NCBI GenBank assembly: GCA_016218725.1
Contig: JACRDB010000116.1
Coordinates: forward strand, 1-44,666
DNA from: Deltaproteobacteria bacterium
GTDB taxonomy: Bacteria; Myxococcota_A; Polyangia; Polyangiales; Ga0077539
DNA: 44,666 bases
Direction: 5' to 3'
This document shows, piece by piece, positions 6,751-13,722 of the stretch. Positions within the stretch are counted from its first letter, which is position 1; each line of letters opens with the position of its first letter. The translations under genes were made by a program, and so were the position numbers. Under the pieces are notes generated by a model. It was not told the DNA's origin, searched no databases, and saw only the letters and a list, made by a program, of their open reading frames with translations.

Positions 6751-8267
6751 CCTGGGGCTCCTGGGGTGCATGCGGCGTTGCTTGAGCGGGCTCGAAGCAC
6801 CACCGCGAACTGTTGGAAGAGCGGGGCCTCGCGGTGCTCCCGGGCTAGGGCCTCGTACCTGGCCGCGGCCTGGTCGTAGCGGTGGGCGTTGACGGCCTCG
6901 GCGGCCAGGCGCAGGGGGTCCTGCGGGTTGGGCGGCGTGGGCGCCAGGGGCCTCCCGGAGGGGTCCGTGGTGGGCAGAGGCCGCACCAGGATCACGCCCA
7001 CCATCCCCGAGGGGCCCGTGGCCAGCCCGAGGATGTTGTTGCTCGGCGGGGCCGCGCTCCCCACGGACTCCACCTGGATCTGTGGCACCGCGGCGGCGCC
7101 GCGGGCGGGCGCCGGAGGGCCGATGGAGTTGGCCAGGAGCGCCACCACCAGGGTGCCCCCCACCAGAATCCAGGTGCGGGGAGGCAACCCCAGGAGCTTG
7201 GGGCCCGTGCCGTCGTCGGTGACCAGCCCTTTGCCCCCGGAGGGCGGCGGAAACGCATCCGCGAAGGGGTCGTCCACGCCGCCCGGCGCCGGGGTGGAGC
7301 TCCGGGACCTGGACGCCTGGAGCGAGGGCGAGGTGCCGTTGCTCCCGGGCGAGGGCGCCGGTGCCAACGGGTTCATCAAGGGCGAGGTGCTCGCCACCAC
7401 CCCCACCGCGGGCGCCAGGGTGGAGGCCCTCACCGTAGGTGGTGGAATATTTGCGGCCACCGCGGCCAATCCTTCATGCATTACTGTACGTTCATCGGAC
7501 AAAGGGGCTGTTATGGCCTTGCTCCCCGCGGCCGGCAGGGGCTTGGAGGGCTCCTGTGGGGCATAGGGGGACATACGGATGACGGTCTCCTGGGCGCCGC
7601 CGGGGCCTCCGGAGGGCACCACGGGAGCCGCCGGGGCCTCGGCGGGGCGCGACAGGGGGGGCACCACGGGGAGGGGGTTGCCGGAGCGGGAGGGGGCCAT
7701 GGTGGCCACCCTGGGGGGCACCTGCGGGATGGACGGCGAGGGCCGGGAGCCCGGCGCGCTGGTGGACCGTGGGGGCGCGAAGGGCGCCGTGGAGGGGAGG
7801 TTGTGCTTGCCGAGGACGGCGGTGCCTTCTTCATCGTCGGCCATGGACGCGGGCGAGGAGGGCGGTGGGGCGTTGTAGAAATTGGTCGCGGCGTCCACGA
7901 CGGGGTCCACCGGGGGTCTGGCGTCGGGGCCGACGACCCGGGCCTGGAGCACGGCCTGACCGAAGGTGACCTCGGAGCCGTCGTAGAGCTGCTTCCACTC
8001 GTCGGCGCGCTCGACGCCTACGTAGACCCCGGTGCGGCTGCCGGGGTCCCGGACGAAGAGCTTGGACCCATCCCAGTAGAGCTCCGCGTGGACGGGCTCC
8101 ACGCCGTTGCCGCGGAGCTTCCACTGGGCGTCGGCGCCGGAGCCCACCAGCACGCTCCGGGCGGCCATGGCGGACGAGAAGGTGGCCGTGGGGTTGGGCG
8201 AGTCACCCTGACGGACCGTGAGGGTGACCGTGTTCCCCTGGGGGCTCCTGGCGCTCGCCGCCGCCAT
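6678..8267 (-). CDS. FHA-domain membrane protein
   Basis: A 529-residue protein. Residues about 37-110 form a forkhead-associated domain (RSVLVGSG at the first conserved strand, VEPVHAELYW containing the His motif, and RDPGSRTGVYV with the conserved Asn position changed). FHA domains read phosphothreonine. A long Pro/Ser/Ala-rich linker follows (about 130-350), then one transmembrane helix (WILVGGTLVVALL, about 365-383) and a short periplasmic part with a TPR-like helix pair (AVNAHRYDQAAARYEALAREH). ATG 8267 overlaps the ATPase stop as TGATG, indicating coupled translation; TTG at 8270 is also possible. Its fixed place behind a CpaF-type ATPase suggests it regulates or anchors that ATPase in response to Ser/Thr kinase signalling, which is abundant in myxobacteria. 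Confidence 0.82.
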   Translation of the reverse strand: MAAASARSPQGNTVTLTVRQGDSPNPTATFSSAMAARSVLVGSGADAQWKLRGNGVEPVHAELYWDGSKLFVRDPGSRTGVYVGVERADEWKQLYDGSEVTFGQAVLQARVVGPDARPPVDPVVDAATNFYNAPPPSSPASMADDEEGTAVLGKHNLPSTAPFAPPRSTSAPGSRPSPSIPQVPPRVATMAPSRSGNPLPVVPPLSRPAEAPAAPVVPSGGPGGAQETVIRMSPYAPQEPSKPLPAAGSKAITAPLSDERTVMHEGLAAVAANIPPPTVRASTLAPAVGVVASTSPLMNPLAPAPSPGSNGTSPSLQASRSRSSTPAPGGVDDPFADAFPPPSGGKGLVTDDGTGPKLLGLPPRTWILVGGTLVVALLANSIGPPAPARGAAAVPQIQVESVGSAAPPSNNILGLATGPSGMVGVILVRPLPTTDPSGRPLAPTPPNPQDPLRLAAEAVNAHRYDQAAARYEALAREHREAPLFQQFAVVLRARSSNAACTPGAPGCPLPTSTPPAAGATPAAPPSPAP

Positions 8268-9442
8268 CAATGCTGGCCTCCATGGAAGCCTCGGCCGGTG
8301 GCGTCGTCCGCCGGCTCGGCGCCCCAGCCCGCGCCGCGCGCGCGGGCCGCTTCATAGACGGCTGCCGGGAAGGCCATGCCGAAGGAGTGTACCATTTCCG
8401 TGCACAGCGGGAGCTCGCCCGTGGGCTCGAACACCGAGCGCATGTAGCCCCGCTCGTCCCGGCCCTCGTAGCGCCGGAGGAAGAGGTCCACGAGCTTGAA
8501 GCCCTCCTGGGCGTCGTAGCCCCGCACCTCGGAGATGTGGCTCACCTTGCGGGTGCCGTCGGTGAGCCGGGTGGTCTGCACGATGATGTTGATGGCGCTG
8601 CCGAGCTGCACCCGCAAGGCCGACAGGGGCAGCTCCACGTCGCTCATGAGGGCCATGGTCTCCAGGCGCGTGAGCGTGTCATGGGGGTACGTGGCGTGCA
8701 CCGTGGTGAGGCAGCCGCCGTGGCCGGAGGTCATGGCCTGGACCAGGTCCAGGGCCTCGCCGCCGCGGATCTCTCCCACCACGATGCGGTCCGGGCGCAT
8801 CCGGAGCGTGGCCCGGAAGAGGTCCCGGATCCCGACCTTGCCGCGGCCCTTGGCGTCCCCGGGGCGGGCCTCGAGCTGCACCACGTGTTGCTTCTGGAGC
8901 TGCACCTCCCGGGAGTCCTCGATGATGACAATGCGCTCGGCGTCGGGGATGAAGCCCGAGAGGGCGTTCAGGAGCGAGGTCTTGCCCGAGCCCGTGCCGC
9001 CCGCGACCACCACGTTCTGCTTGAGGGACACCAGCGCTTCGAGGAAGAGCGCCGCCTCCGGGGTCATGGACCCGAACTCCACCAGGCGCTGGACCGTGAG
9101 GGTCTCCTTGAAGAAGCGCCGGATGGCCACGTCGGGCCCGTCCGGCGCGGCCGGCGGGACGATGGCCTCGATGCGGGAGCCGTCGGGCAGCCGCGCCTCG
9201 AGGATGGGGTGGTCCTCGTCCACCATCTTCCCCACGAACTGGGCGATGTTCCGCAGGGCGGAGTTCAGGGCCTCGACGCTCGGGAAGCGCGCGTCCGTAA
9301 GGATCAAGCGCCCGGCCTTCTCGATGAAGATCTGGTTGGGCCCGTTGATCATGATCTCGCTGACCTTGGCGTCGTCCAGGAAGGGCCTCACGGGCGCCAG
9401 GAACGACAGCAGCGTCTCTTCGTAGACTTCCTTGGGGATCAC
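8267..9442 (-). CDS. cpaF: CpaF/TadA-family secretion ATPase
   Basis: A 391-residue hexameric secretion ATPase of the GspE/CpaF/VirB11 superfamily. Conserved elements are the N-terminal domain with SEIMINGPNQIFIEK and LPDGSRIEAIVPP, Walker A GGTGSGKTSLL (about residues 146-156), the Asp box IVIIEDSREVQL, Walker B RIVVGEIRGGEALDLV (about 210-225), and the His box GCLTTVHATYPHDTLTRLE. CpaF/TadA proteins power assembly of Tad (Flp) pili. The GTG start at 9442 overlaps the upstream TPR gene stop by 4 nt (GTGA). None of the usual Tad partners (tadB/C, rcpA, flp, cpaE) is in the window, so this is an orphan ATPase paired with an FHA protein. Family assignment is firm; the pilus role is not demonstrated. 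Confidence 0.93.
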   Translation of the reverse strand: MIPKEVYEETLLSFLAPVRPFLDDAKVSEIMINGPNQIFIEKAGRLILTDARFPSVEALNSALRNIAQFVGKMVDEDHPILEARLPDGSRIEAIVPPAAPDGPDVAIRRFFKETLTVQRLVEFGSMTPEAALFLEALVSLKQNVVVAGGTGSGKTSLLNALSGFIPDAERIVIIEDSREVQLQKQHVVQLEARPGDAKGRGKVGIRDLFRATLRMRPDRIVVGEIRGGEALDLVQAMTSGHGGCLTTVHATYPHDTLTRLETMALMSDVELPLSALRVQLGSAINIIVQTTRLTDGTRKVSHISEVRGYDAQEGFKLVDLFLRRYEGRDERGYMRSVFEPTGELPLCTEMVHSFGMAFPAAVYEAARARGAGWGAEPADDATGRGFHGGQH

Positions 9443-10008
9443 GGCGGTGGGCTCCGGAGCAGTTCGGCCCTGACCTCGTCGGCGTGGGGTCCGTCGGGGT
9501 TGAGCTCGAGGTATCGACGCAGGTGGCTCCTGGGGAGCTCCCGGTCGTCCCCGGCGGTCATGAGTCTCGCCAGGAGGTAGTGTGCGTCGGCGTGGGCCTC
9601 GTGGAGCTCCAGCACGCGCTCGAGCTGCCTGCGGGCACCGACGCGGTCCCCGAGGCCGTCCTGGATGGTGGCCGTGAGGTACCTGAGGGCCCAGTCGTCC
9701 GGGTGCTGCTCCAGGTACGGCTCGGCGTAGGACACCGCGGCGCTGTACCTCGACGCGGCCACGCACACCTGCAGGAGCGTCAGGAGCACCCGCCGGTCCG
9801 GCAGCCCCCTGCGGAGGCACAGGGCCAGGTACTGCTCCGCCCGGATGAGGTCCCCGCCGCGGGCCAGCGCCACCCCGGTGGCGTAGAGCTGCGCCGGGGG
9901 CACCTGGGCCAGCGGGTCCCCGTCGGGGCTCCTGGCGGGCGGGGCCCGGCCCGACGCGCAGGCCGTCAGAAGCAACGCCAGGAACACCCTCGGGACCCTT
10001 CCGCGCAT
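9439..10008 (-). CDS. TPR lipoprotein
   Basis: Predicted outer-membrane or periplasmic lipoprotein of 189 residues. The signal MRGRVPRVFLALLLTACASG contains the lipobox LTAC. The mature protein is a run of tetratricopeptide-like helix pairs (for example LYATGVALARGGDLIRAEQYL, residues from about 45, and DAHYLLARLMTAGDDRELPRSHLRRYLELNPD near the end). ATG 10008 is chosen because it starts the signal peptide; longer in-frame starts extend into the promoter region. It is the first gene of the TPR-ATPase-FHA unit and its stop overlaps the ATPase start. TPR lipoproteins often act as pilotins or scaffolds in secretion and pilus systems (TadD-like), which fits the neighbouring ATPase. Confidence 0.85.
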   Translation of the reverse strand: MRGRVPRVFLALLLTACASGRAPPARSPDGDPLAQVPPAQLYATGVALARGGDLIRAEQYLALCLRRGLPDRRVLLTLLQVCVAASRYSAAVSYAEPYLEQHPDDWALRYLTATIQDGLGDRVGARRQLERVLELHEAHADAHYLLARLMTAGDDRELPRSHLRRYLELNPDGPHADEVRAELLRSPPP

Positions 10009-10023
10009 GACCGTCGGAGGGTG

Positions 10024-10053
10024 GTTATACTCCCCCGGGAGGGGGTTCGTCAT
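10024..10053 (-). promoter_or_regulatory. Putative sigma70-type promoter for TPR-cpaF-FHA unit
   Basis: On the minus strand ATGACG (10053-10048; 4/6 to TTGACA) is separated by 18 nt from TATAAC (10029-10024; 5/6 to TATAAT). The spacer holds a small inverted repeat (CCCTCCCGGGGGAG). Transcription would begin about 10 nt before ATG 10008, giving a very short leader. Prediction from motif match only. Confidence 0.4.
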
Positions 10054-10077
10054 GGCCCGCCGCAAGCTACCCCGTGG

Positions 10078-11919
10078 CTACACCGTGGCGAAGGCCGCGT
10101 CGGGGATGTCCAGGGCGCTGGTGTCACCTTCGGCCAGGATCCGGGCCTTGAGCTCCACCCCGGGGAGCACGTTCCGGGCGAAGTACCGCGCCGCGTGGAG
10201 CTTGCCCTGGTAGAACGCCCGCTCCGGGTGGTCCTCGGCGAGGGCCCCCAGGGCCTTGTCCGCCAAGCGGGCCCCGTCCAGGAGGAGCCACGCCACGGCG
10301 ACCTCGGCCATCATTTCCAGGAACCGGGTGGACGACAGCGGCACCAGGGCGAGCTGGCCCCCCTGGAACCACTCCAGGAGCTTTAGGGTGGTGCCCGAGA
10401 GGGCCTCCTGGGCGGCCCCGAGGGCCCGCACCTCGGCCCCGAGGGCGGGGTGCTCCCGGTGCTCCGCCACGAAGGCTCCTACGTCCCCCAGGAACTGCTG
10501 GGTGTGGGCCCCGCCGTTCTGTCCGAGCTTGCGCCCCACCAGGTCCATGGACTGGATGTGGTTGGTGCCCTCGTAGATGCTGAAGATCTTGGAGTCCCGG
10601 CAGTACTGCTCCACCGGGTGGTCCTTGACGTAGCCCGCGCCGCCGAAGGTCTGGATGGCCGTCTCGCACACCCGGAAGGCCTGGTCCGAGGCGTAGGCCT
10701 TGGCGATGGGTGTCAAAAGCTCCACCTGGCCCTTGTGGTACGCCGACCGCTCGTCGTCCCGGCCGGCGAGGGCCCGGGCGCGGTCGTCGTGGAGGGCCAG
10801 CTTGCACACCAGGGCCCGGACGCCCTCGACGCGGGCCTTCATGTCCAGGAGCATCCTGCGCACGTCGGCATGCTCCAGGATGGGCACCCGGGGCGCGGTG
10901 GGGTCCTTCCACCGCGCGATGTTGGCCCCCTGGCGGCGGTCCCGCGCGTACTCAAGCGCCGACAGGTACGCGGCCGACGCCAGGGCCACGCCCTGGAGGG
11001 CCACCCCGATGCGGGCGAAGTTCATCATCAAGAACATCTGGCTCATGCCGCGGTTCTCGACCTCGCCGACCAGGTACCCCGTGGCCCCGCCGTTCTCCCC
11101 GAAGTTCAGCACGCACGTGGACGACCCGTTGATGCCCATCTTGTGCTCGATGGACCCGAGTTGTACGTCGTTGTTCTCCCCGCTCGCGCCGTCCTCCGAG
11201 AGCTTGCGCTTGGGCACGACGAACAGTGACAGCCCCTTGGTCCCCGGAGGCGCCCCCTCCACCCGCGCCAGCACCATGTGAATGATGTTCTCCGCCAGGT
11301 CGTGGTCCCCCGCGGAGATGAAGATCTTGGTCCCGGTGATGGCGTAGCTGCCGTCCGGGTTCTTCACCGCGCGCGTGCGCGCGCTCCCCACGTCCGAGCC
11401 CGCCTGGGGCTCCGTCAGGCACATGGTGCCGCCCCACACCCCGTGGAACATGTTCGGCAGGAACCGGGCCTTCTGCTCCGGCGTGCCGCACTGGTCCAGG
11501 AGCTCCGCGGCCCCGTAGGTGAGCCCGGGGTACATGTTGAACGCCGCGTTGGCCCCGGAGAGCAGCTCCTCCACCAGCGCCGCGATCACCCGGGGCCCCC
11601 CTTGGCCCCCGTGCTCCGGGTCCGTGCCCACCAGGCGCCAGCCCTGCTCGTAGAGCGCCGTCCAGGCGCCCTTGAAGCCCTCCGGCGTGTACACCTGCCC
11701 GCCCTCCACCCGGCAGCCCTCCCGGTCCCCCGAGGCGTTCAAGGGCCCGTACACCTCCGTGGCAAAGCGGTAGGCCCCCTTCAAGGTCTGACGCACCTCG
11801 TCCACCCCCCATTGCCCAAAGGGCGCTCGCCCGAGGAGCTCCTCCAGGTGAAACTGCTCGAACAGCAGGAACTCGAACTCCCGAAGGTCCGCCCGATACC
11901 GATTCACGCCCTGCGCCAT
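10078..11919 (-). CDS. Acyl-CoA dehydrogenase (DmdC/long-form family)
   Basis: FAD-dependent acyl-CoA dehydrogenase of 613 residues, the length of the long DmdC-type subfamily with an extra C-terminal domain (short-form enzymes are about 380). Landmarks are the N-terminal helical domain, MCLTEPQAGSDVGSARTRA with the FAD/substrate loop, ITGTKIFISAGDHD, the middle beta domain to about residue 290, and the C-terminal helices with IQTFGGAGYVKDHPVEQYCRD and IYEGTNHIQSMDL; the Glu of YEGT is the usual catalytic base position. It introduces the 2,3-double bond in acyl-CoA thioesters. ATG 11919 follows a GGAGG-containing leader. The gene is divergent from the ILVBL/HACL2-like lyase, with a perfect palindrome in the shared control region. 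Exact substrate unknown. Confidence 0.93.
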   Translation of the reverse strand: MAQGVNRYRADLREFEFLLFEQFHLEELLGRAPFGQWGVDEVRQTLKGAYRFATEVYGPLNASGDREGCRVEGGQVYTPEGFKGAWTALYEQGWRLVGTDPEHGGQGGPRVIAALVEELLSGANAAFNMYPGLTYGAAELLDQCGTPEQKARFLPNMFHGVWGGTMCLTEPQAGSDVGSARTRAVKNPDGSYAITGTKIFISAGDHDLAENIIHMVLARVEGAPPGTKGLSLFVVPKRKLSEDGASGENNDVQLGSIEHKMGINGSSTCVLNFGENGGATGYLVGEVENRGMSQMFLMMNFARIGVALQGVALASAAYLSALEYARDRRQGANIARWKDPTAPRVPILEHADVRRMLLDMKARVEGVRALVCKLALHDDRARALAGRDDERSAYHKGQVELLTPIAKAYASDQAFRVCETAIQTFGGAGYVKDHPVEQYCRDSKIFSIYEGTNHIQSMDLVGRKLGQNGGAHTQQFLGDVGAFVAEHREHPALGAEVRALGAAQEALSGTTLKLLEWFQGGQLALVPLSSTRFLEMMAEVAVAWLLLDGARLADKALGALAEDHPERAFYQGKLHAARYFARNVLPGVELKARILAEGDTSALDIPDAAFATV

Positions 11920-11938
11920 GGTCGAGGCCTCCACGCTG

Positions 11939-11962
11939 GTGACTGAATGGCCATTCAGTCAC
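11939..11962. promoter_or_regulatory. Perfect 24-bp palindromic operator candidate
   Basis: The bases 11939-11962 form an uninterrupted perfect palindrome centred between 11950 and 11951; its half-site is GTGACTGAATGG. It lies just downstream of a predicted -35/-10 for the acyl-CoA dehydrogenase gene, over the likely transcription start, where a bound repressor would block transcription. The core TGAATG...CATTCA resembles operators of TetR-family regulators of fatty-acid degradation, such as Bacillus FadR (TGAATGA-N-TCATTCA type). No regulator gene is in the window. Confidence 0.7.
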
Positions 11963-11965
11963 TGG

Positions 11966-11994
11966 AATGTTGCCCCTCTTATGCACCGCGTCAA
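11966..11994 (-). promoter_or_regulatory. Putative promoter for acyl-CoA dehydrogenase gene
   Basis: On the minus strand TTGACG (11994-11989; 5/6 to consensus) is followed after 17 nt by AACATT (11971-11966; a weak -10). The -10 abuts the 24-bp palindrome. The strong -35, correct spacing and operator position support each other; the poor -10 keeps confidence modest. Confidence 0.4.
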
Positions 11995-12065
11995 GAACCC
12001 CCGGCCTACAATTCCGACGGAGTTCGTGTACGGTCCGCCGGAGCTTCAGGCGAAGGAGCAGGACG

Positions 12066-13709
12066 ATGATGATGCACGGTGGCCGGATCGTGGCCGAGGC
12101 GCTGCACCGGGAGGGCGCGACGCACCTTTTCACCCTGTGCGGGGGGCACATCCAGAACATCTATGACGGGTGCCTGGACGTGGGGATCCGGGTGGTGGAC
12201 GTGCGCCACGAGCAGACCGCGGGCCACGCGGCCGACGGTTGGGCCCGGGTGACGGGGCAGCCCGGGGTGGCGGCGGTGACCGCGGGACCCGGGGTCACGG
12301 ACGTGGTCACCGCCCTGGCCAACGCCCAGCGGGCGGGGGTGCCGCTGGTGTGCATCGGCGGCGCGGGGCCCACGCAGCTCCAGGACCGCGGCAGCCTCCA
12401 GGACATGAACCACCTGGACCTGGTCAAGCCCATCACCAAGGCCGCCTGGCGGGTGACCCAGCCCGAGCGCCTGGCGGAGTATGTGTCCATGGCATACCGG
12501 GTGGCCCTGGCCGGGGTGCCCGGGCCCACGTACCTGGAGCTCCCCATTGATGTGCTCATGGGCTTCGGCGAAGTGGAGGCCTGGCCCTCCCCCGCGCGCT
12601 CGCGCTCCCAGGCCCAGGCGGCCCCGGACCCGACGGAGTTCGCCCAGGCGGTGGCCCTCCTGGAGAGGGCCGAGAGGCCCATGCTCATCGTGGGCTCGCA
12701 GCTCCGCTGGGGCCGCGACCGCGAGGCCCTGGCGGCGCTCCTGGAGCGCTTTCCGGCGCCCACCTTCCTCAACGGGATGGCCCGGGGGAGCCTCCCCCCG
12801 GAGCATCCGTGCCTCTTCACGCGCGCCCGCCGCGCGGCGCTGGAGAGCGCGGACGTGGTGCTGATGTGCGGCACGCCCTTTGATTTCCGGGTGGACTACG
12901 GCCGGGCCCCCACCTGGAACCCGGACACCCGGGTCATCAAGGTGGACCGGGACGCCTCCCAGCTCGGGCACAACCGCGACGTGGACGTGGGCCTCGTGGC
13001 GGACACCGCGCTGGTGCTCCGGGCCCTGGCAGACGCCCTCCCGAGGGCCCCGGAGGGCCGCTCCGGGTGGCTGGGGACGGTGCGCGCCGCGGAGGACCGG
13101 GCCCGCGCGAAGATGGCCCGGGAGATGGCCCAGGAGGGCGACCCCCCGAACCCCTTGCGAGTCTGCGACGCGCTCAACCGCTTCCTTCAAGAGGACACCA
13201 TCGTCGTGGGCGACGGCGGGGACTTCGTGGCCACCGCGGCGTATGTGCTCCGCCTGCGGTCCTTCTGGATGGACCCGGGGCCCCTTGGCACCCTCGGGGT
13301 GGGGCCGGGCTACGCCATGGCCGCGAAGCTCGCGCGCCCTGGCGCGCGCGTGGTGGCGGTCTACGGCGACGGGGCCTTCGGGCTCCACGCCATGGAGTTG
13401 GAAGCCATGGCCCGGCAGAAGATCCCGGTGGTGTGCCTCATCGGCAACGACGCGGCCTGGACCCAGATCCGCCGAGGGCAGCTCGACCTCTTCGGCCCCG
13501 AGAGGGCCGTGGCCACGAGCCTCGCGCACACGCGGTACGACAAGGTCGCCGAGGCCCTCGGGTGCCACGGGGAGTACGTGGACACCACCGCGGGCCTCGA
13601 CGGAGCCCTCGCCCGCGCCTTCGAGGCCTCCGAGCGGGACCAGGTCCCCGCGGTGGTCAACGTCCGTATCGCCGCCAGCGAGTTCCGCAAGGGCGCCATC
13701 AGCGTGTGA
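12066..13709 (+). CDS. ILVBL/HACL2-like thiamine-diphosphate-dependent lyase
   Basis: ThDP-dependent enzyme of 547 residues, in the acetolactate synthase / 2-hydroxyacyl-CoA lyase superfamily. The N-terminal PYR domain has VVDVRHEQTAGHAADGWAR with the cofactor-activating Glu. The C-terminal PP domain has GDGGDFVATAAY, DPGPLGTLGVGPGYAMAAK and the metal/ThDP motif YGDGAFGLHAMELEA...IGNDAAWTQI. Blocks such as FLNGMARG, DFRVDYGRAP, NDAAWTQIRRGQ and the C-terminal EFRKGAISV closely resemble the human ILVBL (HACL2) sequence as I recall it, and much less classical IlvB. HACL2 cleaves 2-hydroxyacyl-CoA to a one-carbon-shorter aldehyde and formyl-CoA. ATG 12066 has AAGGAG at 12053-12058; two more ATGs follow directly. 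Its divergent neighbour is an acyl-CoA dehydrogenase. Anabolic acetolactate synthase is the main alternative. Confidence 0.85.
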   Translation: MMMHGGRIVAEALHREGATHLFTLCGGHIQNIYDGCLDVGIRVVDVRHEQTAGHAADGWARVTGQPGVAAVTAGPGVTDVVTALANAQRAGVPLVCIGGAGPTQLQDRGSLQDMNHLDLVKPITKAAWRVTQPERLAEYVSMAYRVALAGVPGPTYLELPIDVLMGFGEVEAWPSPARSRSQAQAAPDPTEFAQAVALLERAERPMLIVGSQLRWGRDREALAALLERFPAPTFLNGMARGSLPPEHPCLFTRARRAALESADVVLMCGTPFDFRVDYGRAPTWNPDTRVIKVDRDASQLGHNRDVDVGLVADTALVLRALADALPRAPEGRSGWLGTVRAAEDRARAKMAREMAQEGDPPNPLRVCDALNRFLQEDTIVVGDGGDFVATAAYVLRLRSFWMDPGPLGTLGVGPGYAMAAKLARPGARVVAVYGDGAFGLHAMELEAMARQKIPVVCLIGNDAAWTQIRRGQLDLFGPERAVATSLAHTRYDKVAEALGCHGEYVDTTAGLDGALARAFEASERDQVPAVVNVRIAASEFRKGAISV

Positions 13710-13722
13710 GGTCCCCCGGGCG

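Noticed and set aside
12066..13709. Plain acetolactate synthase large subunit (ilvB)
   Set aside because: No small subunit (ilvN) is adjacent, and the blocks FLNGMARG, DFRVDYGR, NDAAWTQI and the C-terminus fit ILVBL/HACL2 better. Not excluded.
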